Shown here: positions 57,431 through 64,000 of the stretch, one piece after another
Layout: every line of letters begins with the position of its first letter
Numbering within the stretch: position 1 is the first letter of the stretch
Source of the DNA: Rhizophagus clarus
Lineage: Eukaryota; Glomeromycota; Glomeromycetes; Glomerales; Glomeraceae
Reading direction: 5' to 3'
Assembly: GCA_015698045.1 (NCBI GenBank)
Contig: BLAL01000043.1
Span: 1,116,001 to 1,180,000, forward strand
DNA length: 64,000 nt
Made by a program: the position numbers and the translations under genes
Notes under the pieces: model-generated
What the model was told of the DNA's origin: nothing
The model's database searches: none
Seen by the model: the letters and a program-made list of their open reading frames with translations, nothing else

Positions 57431-57975
57431 AAATTAAAAAAAAACTTTGAAACTCAACTTTTCAAAGAAATAATTAAAAAAATTTTCTGATCTTAAAAAA
57501 AAATAGAAAAAAAGGCTTTTCAAAAGCTCAATTTTTCAAAAATGAAAAAAAATTAAAAAAATAGTTTGATCGAAACTTTAAGAAAATTAGAAAGAATGAT
57601 TAAAAGTTTGAGTTTTAGCTCGAAACTTAAAAAGTCAATCAATCCCTGTGACACACATAATAGGGGAATATATTTATTTAAGCTTAATAATAAAAAAAAA
57701 GTCTATTATACATAAAATACAACCTTATAAGCTTATACTTTAATATAATTATAAAGACAGCCATATAAATAATACAATAAAAAGTAATCTAATTACAGAA
57801 AACTATAAATCTATCATCTAAATATATGAAACCTTCTGAATTATGACCAGTTGATAGTAGTAACACCTAGCGGGGTAAATAGGAGACACTATAATTATAC
57901 AAACACTATTCAAAAATAGCCGTATTTTTCTTTCAGACCATAAGGTCCGCTTCATATTGGTTCTGGAGTTCCATT
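57431..57975. other. AT-rich spacer
   Basis: AAAAATTTTC-type low-complexity sequence up to 57640, then unique AT-rich DNA. No gene. Confidence 0.45.
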
Positions 57976-57979
57976 TTTT

Positions 57980-58420
57980 TTTCTTCTTTAGACGATTCCT
58001 TTGAGTCTATGGACGCAAGGGTTTCATTTCCGGTAAGTTTTTCTTTGATTTAGTTTATTAGTTATTCATTCTAATGAAATGTGTTAATATTATGAATTTT
58101 ATCATTTTTTTATAGACTCGTGAATTTTGGTAAAAAGCCAGAAGTTTCTTTTTTTTAGATGAGTCTAGTATGTGGACTTTGGTAGGAAAATGATGATGAT
58201 TTTATTTTATTATAACAATATTTTCGCCATTTGTGGTTACTAAATGGACATTATATTAGAAGTGATATCCTTGGACATGGAATTTTAACGAGTATTTTTA
58301 TTCTATTTTATGTAGCCCGTTGCCTTGCGCCAGGTTGATGAGGCCAATCAGGATTAAATTTTGAGAAGTTTGCGTCTTTATTCTTTTCATCTTGCTGCGA
58401 AGGTATGTTTTAGGTTTTCG
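57980..58420 (+). repeat. splice-framed cassettes G (plus strand)
   Basis: TTCTTTAG then ACGATTCC...TTTCCG then GTAAGTTT (57990-58042). Next TTTTTTATAG then ACTCGTGAATTTTG, and TTTTTTTTAG then ATGAGTCTAGTATGTGG. It ends in AAGGTATG at 58400. Orientation is opposite to arrays E and F, and the following tract is pyrimidine-rich on this same strand. Confidence 0.55.
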
Positions 58421-59060
58421 TTTTCATTTGCTTTCTACCCCTTATTCTGCCACTAACTTTATTTTTTTATTTTGTTCTTTATTCTCATTTTATTTCTATT
58501 TTATCACCTTGTTTGCCTTCCACTTTGTTTGTCAATTTCTCTCCATTTTGTTTACTCACTTCCCTTACTATGGTCATCACTTCCCGGTACTTAATTCATC
58601 ACTTCCTCTCTCACCTCTTTTTCTTCATCATTTACCTTACATTTTATCCTTCCTCCTCTTTATTGCTTTCTCTTTCACCTTGTTTTTACTTCCTTCCACT
58701 CCATCCATCACTCCCTTTTATTTCAATTTTCACTCCTTCTTTCACTTCACTCATCACTTCCCCTTCTATCTCATTCATCACTTCCCACTTCTATTTCATT
58801 CTTTTTCCCTATTCCATTTCGTCCTTGGCTCCCCTTCCATTTTATTCTTAACTCTCTCTTCCGTCCCATTCCCCCTAACTCTTCCTTCGTTTTGTTCTTA
58901 ATTCCCTTTTCCATCTCATTCTTCCCCCTCATTTCATTCTTAACCCCTCCTTCATTTCATTCTTAACTCCCCCCTTCATTTTGTTCTTAACTCCCCTTCC
59001 ATCTCATTCTTAATTCTCCCTTTTATCTTATTCTTCTCTCCTCATTTCATTCTTAAAGAG
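58421..59060 (+). repeat. pyrimidine-rich tract
   Basis: About 640 bases of C and T with a loose repeat CATTTCATTCTTAACTCCCC. The long Phe/Ser/Pro/Leu-only readings here reflect composition. Mirror image in composition and context of the tract at 47930-48725. Confidence 0.75.
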
Positions 59061-59900
59061 TCCGTCAAAAAAAAAAAAAAAAATCCGTGAAAAAAACCCA
59101 TCTATTACAAAAAAAAAATGATTTCTTGTGAATTATTATTATTACTAAAATGAGTTAACATTATTTATACTTATTACCGAAAAGCAATTAGAAAAAAAAG
59201 ATTTTCGTTAAATGATCTGCTATAATTAAAGAAAGTGTAGTAGCAAACATCGGCTAACAGCTAATGTGGAATAAAATTTTTTTTTGTACGTTAGTAATCA
59301 ACCTGGAATCTGCTGAACAAATCATCCGATCAAATTTTCCATAGCAATACGGAACCTTCCGACTAAGCTACCTGATCAAACCATCCATTCTAACAAAGAA
59401 CAGGTTAAATCAGGCGCAGGTCACAACATTCAAAATTACTTATACAGATAATCTAAACGTCTACACATTTTTTATTAATGAATTGATTTCTTCTCTTTTA
59501 CATTAGAACCATAATTTTTTTTTCCGAATTTAAGTTTTTTATTTTTTAGGCTATTTTCTGATCTTTGGATGCGTAAGGTGAAATTTCAATGAGAAGGTTT
59601 TTTTTTATATTTTTTTTTTTTACAAAAATTTTTACTGTTTCAATTTTACTTTTTCTGAATATTGATGAAGCTTTTCCGCTTGGGAGATGTCATAGATTAT
59701 GTGAGAGTTAATTTAAGTCAAATCGAACTGTTGATTGCATTAAAGAAAGCGTACTGTTATTCAAGACTAAACTCAATTAGGACATACTAGATGCGTAGAA
59801 TCTTAGTTAATTTGTTCTATTAATGCAATGTTTCGAATTTTCCATTTTTTAGATGGCTGTCTTCTTTGATTGTGCGAATTTGATGTGCGGAATTTTTCCT
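59061..59900. other. spacer before retrotransposon, no gene seen
   Basis: A-run at 59068-59085, worn cassette-like signals (TTTTTTAG GCTATTTTC near 59548, minus and plus), otherwise unique. No coding region. Confidence 0.45.
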
Positions 59901-60223
59901 TAAGTCATTTATTTTTATTTTTATTTTTATTAAACAGATATTAGAAGCGAACACATAAATTATAAACACATCAAAATTGATACATGAAAATAAAAAATGA
60001 AACAAACTAATAGAAGCGAACTAAATCTACTTCGACGGTGGAGTAATTATATAACGAACTATCTAAAAATAACCAACTACTTCTAGAAACATTCAATAAT
60101 TAACCCACTACCTCTTTTACAGCCAGTTAAAAACCAGGTAAACCGAAGCCCGCTCTGCAGAAAAGAAAGTAATAAAAACCATATATAAAATTCTATATAA
60201 AGTATACTAACTAACTACTAGCG

Positions 60224-62352
60224 CTACGAAGTAAGATTACTATAAAATTCAATAATATTTTTACTAAAATATATATTATTACGAATACTATCTAGAGCAT
60301 CAAATTTATATTCTAATTCTCTATCACTATTCAAAATATTATTAAATGGTCGAAAATTTTTTAAAGTTAATTTTTTCTTTTTTGTAATACCCAACGAACG
60401 TTCAAATTCTTTTATAAAAAAACAATGATGTATCCAAATTTCTTTAAATGTTTGTTCATAAATGTACTGCCTAATCTCAATAATGACTAACAGTAATTGT
60501 TTACGAGGAATCCATAAGTTGAGAATTTGAGTCAACTCCAATGGTATAAAGCCTTTGATGAGATCCACAAAAGTAAAATTGTCAGGATCTGTACTAATTG
60601 TCCATATATTAAGCGTCAATAAGGCAGAATAATCTGTAATGTCTGGATTATATTCAAATAACAATGATAATAAAAGATCAATTGTATTATTTTTAATCTT
60701 TAAAAGAAGAGATCGATGTTCATCACATGTCCACACGTGATCAAACGTTTCATCTTCCAATCCACAACTAGGACATTTCCATCCATCGTATAATTCTAGG
60801 AATGATTTCTTCATTTGTTCAATTGTAGGAATCTCTTCTATAAGAAGATGAACTTTATGAGCTTTAACTTTAGAAGAAGACATTGAAGTTTCATTATTAG
60901 CAATATCGCAATTGAGGCATTCAAAGGTAGAAGTCCAATCAACTTCTAATTTTCGATATTTAGTATTCCTATGTAGGTTGATAAATTTTTCCAGGCCTTT
61001 AATATGACTAACCATCTTGATGAATTTTCGTAAATGAGTTTCAATGATGATATTATTCCATAACGGAAGTACTTTAATGTCAGGAGCAGTATCTATAAAG
61101 TTAATAAATCTATCTTGGTCAATGTGAGCAGATTTTGCTAATCTATCCACGTGATTATTACCGTCGCAATCAGTGTGTGCAGCTACTTTAAACATTTCTA
61201 CATGTAAGTTCTGTTGACGAATAATTCTAATCAAAATTGACCATAGATAGCTATTGTTAAGTTTGAAATAATCTCGCGATGTAAGGGAGAAATTATTACA
61301 TTTAAATCCCTCAAACATAGTAATCACATTTAAGGAGTCAATGTTGATTCTCACTTTACTTCTATAAGGGACTACCATAAGAGCTAAAATTACTGCTAAG
61401 AGTTCGCCTCGATATGCTGAAGGCCATTTATCAATCGTAGTATAAAATTCTACTTGAGGAATACCAAAGGATCTGTCAAGGTGAGCAAACGCGCAACTAA
61501 TATTGCATTGTTCAGTGCCTAATTCAATAAGAGATCCATCAGTGAAAAATTCAAAAATACAGCAATTTGGATTATCAAATATAGCAAATTTTCGTTGAAT
61601 TATAAGTAATTCATTCCTAGAAAGTCCTGGTTCTAATAATTCTAAAATAATATTGTTTTGTCTGATCACGTGATTTCTCGTTAACGTACTTTGAGAAAGA
61701 ACATATTTTTTCTTAGCCTGATCAAAAAGATTAAAAATATTAAAATTAATCATTTTTCTACGTTTAACATCTTCTTTGGTAAATTTAGCAGCCGATAAGA
61801 GCGGTACTATATGCTTTGGATTAGCAGTAAAAGCACAAACACCCATGCTTGAACGATTTACAGTATTAGCAGCACAAAGTGTATCATCACAAATGGTAAC
61901 ATAGGTAGATGTTGAGGTGGATTGAGACATATCTACATGATAGTGTCGAAGAAGAATGTTGTCTTCATCAATAAGGCGTTGAACTTTTTCAAATAAAATC
62001 GAATTATGTTGAGGGCTATATACAACAGATAATGATCTATCTTGTTTTTCTATATTATAAGATTTAGTGTCTTCAATATTATCAAAGAATGTAGTAAATT
62101 TGTTGTAAATCTGTGGTTTAATGTTAAGCCCATCCACTGTAATGAGTTTTTGGATATCCATATACCATTTTTCTTCTTTGTTACCACGACCAGGAATGGA
62201 TTGAAAGTAATGTTTATTACATATATCAGTCCAATTGAGTAAACGATGCTTGTCTCCTGAAATAATTTGTTCTACAAACATAATTTGGCGTGAGCGTAAA
62301 ATTGTGCTATATTTAGACAAAAAGTCAAAAGTAGCTACAGATGCAAAATCAT
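60224..62352 (-). pseudogene. LINE polyprotein, C-terminal part: RNase H and zinc motif
   Basis: About 700 residues continuing the reverse transcriptase in the -1 frame (NDFASVATFDFLSKYSTIL...). An RNase H domain lies near residues 250-400, with the four expected acidic positions in FFTDGS, AYRGELLAV, NIDSLNVI and NNHVDRLAK plus AAHTDCDG. Near residues 505-530 is a zinc-binding motif CPSCGLEDETFDHVWTC, usual at the end of fungal LINE proteins. There is no ATG at the frame's start: the protein was fused to the upstream part until a base was lost in an A6 run near 62350. It ends at 60224 before the UTR. Confidence 0.88.
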
Positions 62353-63921
62353 TTTTTCTCCTGCTATGGTAGGAAATCTGCCTTTGTCTATGACAAGAAG
62401 TGTAAAATCATTCTGTCTCATTAAGTTGATCATATTAAGTAAATAATTATTCTTCATACGTCCAGGGATTTTATCAAAAGGAATACCCTCTATCAGCGGT
62501 CGGGAACACCAGAGTAGCTGTTGTAGCAGTTTCAAGCGAATTTCAGTGATTCTTCCTAAGATTCCAGTGTCATTTAATTGAATGCAAAAATTAGTAATTT
62601 TTGCTTGAAGTTGATTCTCGTAAGGATTACGATAACCATATATATAAGAATTATCTAGTATTGCATTAGGGGCAGTACGAGCAAATTTGAGCTTGTTTTT
62701 AAACATTCGACGAAAGGGAACAAATAAACGATGAATTAAATCTGGCGATAGGACGAAAACCTGTGACCAGTATTCAATACGAGGTATAATAATCCTATTA
62801 AAAATATATAGGATATGTTTGTCAGTAATTTTCTTTTTCCACATAAGGTTCGTTAGGTGGTCAATTTCCATTTTAACTTTAGAGATTAGAAATTGTTCAT
62901 CATTTTCAATATTAAAATAAACTCCCAGGATACGAGTAGGTTCATGAGGGTGTTTGGTCTTGATACTAATAGATTCCCTTCCAAATTGAAGATTGATCTT
63001 GTTATTATAAGTGTGAGAATAGCGACGCTTATATATCTTAGTTCTCATCATAAGTTCAGATTTCTCTTTGTTTATCTGGATGTCATTTAATCTATAAAAG
63101 GAATCAGCGATGGAGAGCATAGATTCCAGCTTATCTTTCTTATCAGTAATCCACTGCGTGTCATCTATAAATGCCAAGGCCGGGACATGTTGTTCTATCA
63201 TAGCTGAATTCAACTGTGGTATTTGCTGTATATTATTACATGACACAGTGTATCCCAATTTTTGGTGGTTAATTTCAGCAAGTAAAGGATCGTAATAAAT
63301 ACACCATAGAACAGGTGAAATAACTTCTCCTTGGTCTATGCCTGTAAGAACATCATAAGCAGTCGTCTTGCCATAGGCTGTGATAACTTGGTTTGTTCTA
63401 TCTTTAAACAAATCTAAAATTAAATGAGTGAATTGCTGAGGTAGTTTGATTCTATCCATCGCTTTCTTTAGTTGGAAGGTATTGACACGATCATAGGCCT
63501 TACCCATATCCTGTGATAAGATCCAAAGTTCATTATTGTTATCAATAGCGTCCTGAATGATTTCATTAACGATCCTTATGGGTTCAAAGGTAGATTGTTT
63601 AGGTAAACCAGCGAATTGGTTTGTCTGTAAAACATTATATTTTTTCAACGTTGAAGTTAGGCGACGATTGAGTAACGTAATAAGCGCTTTACGAGCAGTC
63701 TCAAGTAGGGTGATCGGACGAGAGTTTGATAATTCACAATTAAAGGGTTTTGGCTTGGCAATAGGAAAAACGGTTGCTTCTTTCCATTGTTTTGGTAAGT
63801 AGCCAAATTGTATAATCTTACATATCAAATAATATAAAATATCATGAGCCGTGGGACTAAGGTGTTGTAACATTTCATTAGATATTCCTGAGGGGCCTGT
63901 AGCTTTGCCTTTAGCAGGTTT
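62335..63921 (-). pseudogene. LINE polyprotein, reverse transcriptase part
   Basis: Reverse transcriptase blocks in order: KATGPSGISNEML, FPIAKPKP, SRPITLLETARKALITLLNRRL, LPKQSTFEPI, LSQDMGKAYDRV, GIDQGEVISPVLWCIYYDPL, and the catalytic box as AFIDDTQWI (both Asp kept). The frame is open from about 63921 down to a TAG near 62335, reached only because of the frameshift noted for the downstream part. Upstream of 63921 the coding sequence continues in another frame (SRDEWLDVIRNL) to the window edge, so a second indel lies at about 63910-63922. It copies LINE RNA at the target site when intact; this copy is broken. Confidence 0.88.
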
Positions 63922-64000
63922 CTAATAACATCCAGCCATTCATCACGTGATGGAAGGTCCATGAGTTTTGAGTAAATATTCTCATTAATATGGCGTAAGG

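Larger units (their letters stand above)
59905..64000 (-). mobile_element. non-LTR (LINE) retrotransposon, truncated by window edge
   Basis: On the minus strand: reverse transcriptase, RNase H, C-terminal zinc motif, a 3' UTR of about 300 bases and a terminal (AAAAAT)n tract at 59907-59935. The 5' part lies beyond base 64000. At least two frameshifts are visible, so this copy is inactive. Confidence 0.9.

Noticed and set aside
58392-58901. 169-codon plus-strand reading in the pyrimidine tract
   Set aside because: Composition artefact; overlapping frames are equally open.

Overview
The window is AT-rich eukaryotic DNA with short GT-AG introns and very long intergenic spaces. It looks like the genome of an arbuscular mycorrhizal fungus, most probably Rhizophagus (Glomeromycotina). 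Three gene types expanded in that lineage support this: tandem F-box/leucine-rich-repeat genes opening with M(A/T)(C/S)SK.FSGD, a tyrosine-kinase-like pseudogene, and a BACK-SPRY pseudogene. The assignment comes from recognising these families, not from a database search.

Layout. 1-2.8 kb: unassigned degraded coding scraps. 2.8-21.2 kb: four intact F-box genes and one clear F-box pseudogene (a sixth relic is possible), all on the minus strand. Between them lie a degraded hAT transposase, a splice-framed tandem repeat array and a broken protein kinase gene. 22.1-23.3 kb: a BACK/SPRY pseudogene split by a hairpin MITE. 24.4-26.0 kb: a four-exon Crypton/ZMYM-like tyrosine recombinase gene with one in-frame stop. 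26.1-28.9 kb: a 2.8-kb hAT-like non-autonomous element with a perfect 8-bp target duplication, filled with satellite. 29.1-35.4 kb: a tandem segmental duplication carrying two copies of a cysteine-rich single-pass membrane protein gene; the second copy is truncated by a 577-bp hAT-like insertion whose empty site survives in the first. 36.6-43.9 kb: a hAT cluster, with one element nested in another, one apparently complete autonomous element (intact two-exon transposase, terminal repeats, 7/8 target duplication) and short relatives. 44-46.8 kb: 295-bp tandem repeats split by a retroposed sequence with a 13-bp target duplication. 47.9-59 kb: long purine/pyrimidine tracts and arrays of splice-framed cassettes. 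59.9-64 kb: a non-LTR retrotransposon (reverse transcriptase, RNase H, zinc motif) with frameshifts, running off the window.

The most unusual theme is a recurrent tandem repeat architecture in at least seven places. Each unit has a pyrimidine tract, an AG, a 24-51 nt exon-like cassette and then GTAAG or GTAGG; in most arrays the spacer also holds a GGAACG/GAAACGTT-type hairpin. The cassettes look like serial micro-exons and differ in sequence between arrays. Genes that can plausibly act are the four F-box proteins (substrate receptors for SCF ubiquitin ligases), the two membrane proteins and the hAT transposase. Most of the rest is mobile or decayed DNA.
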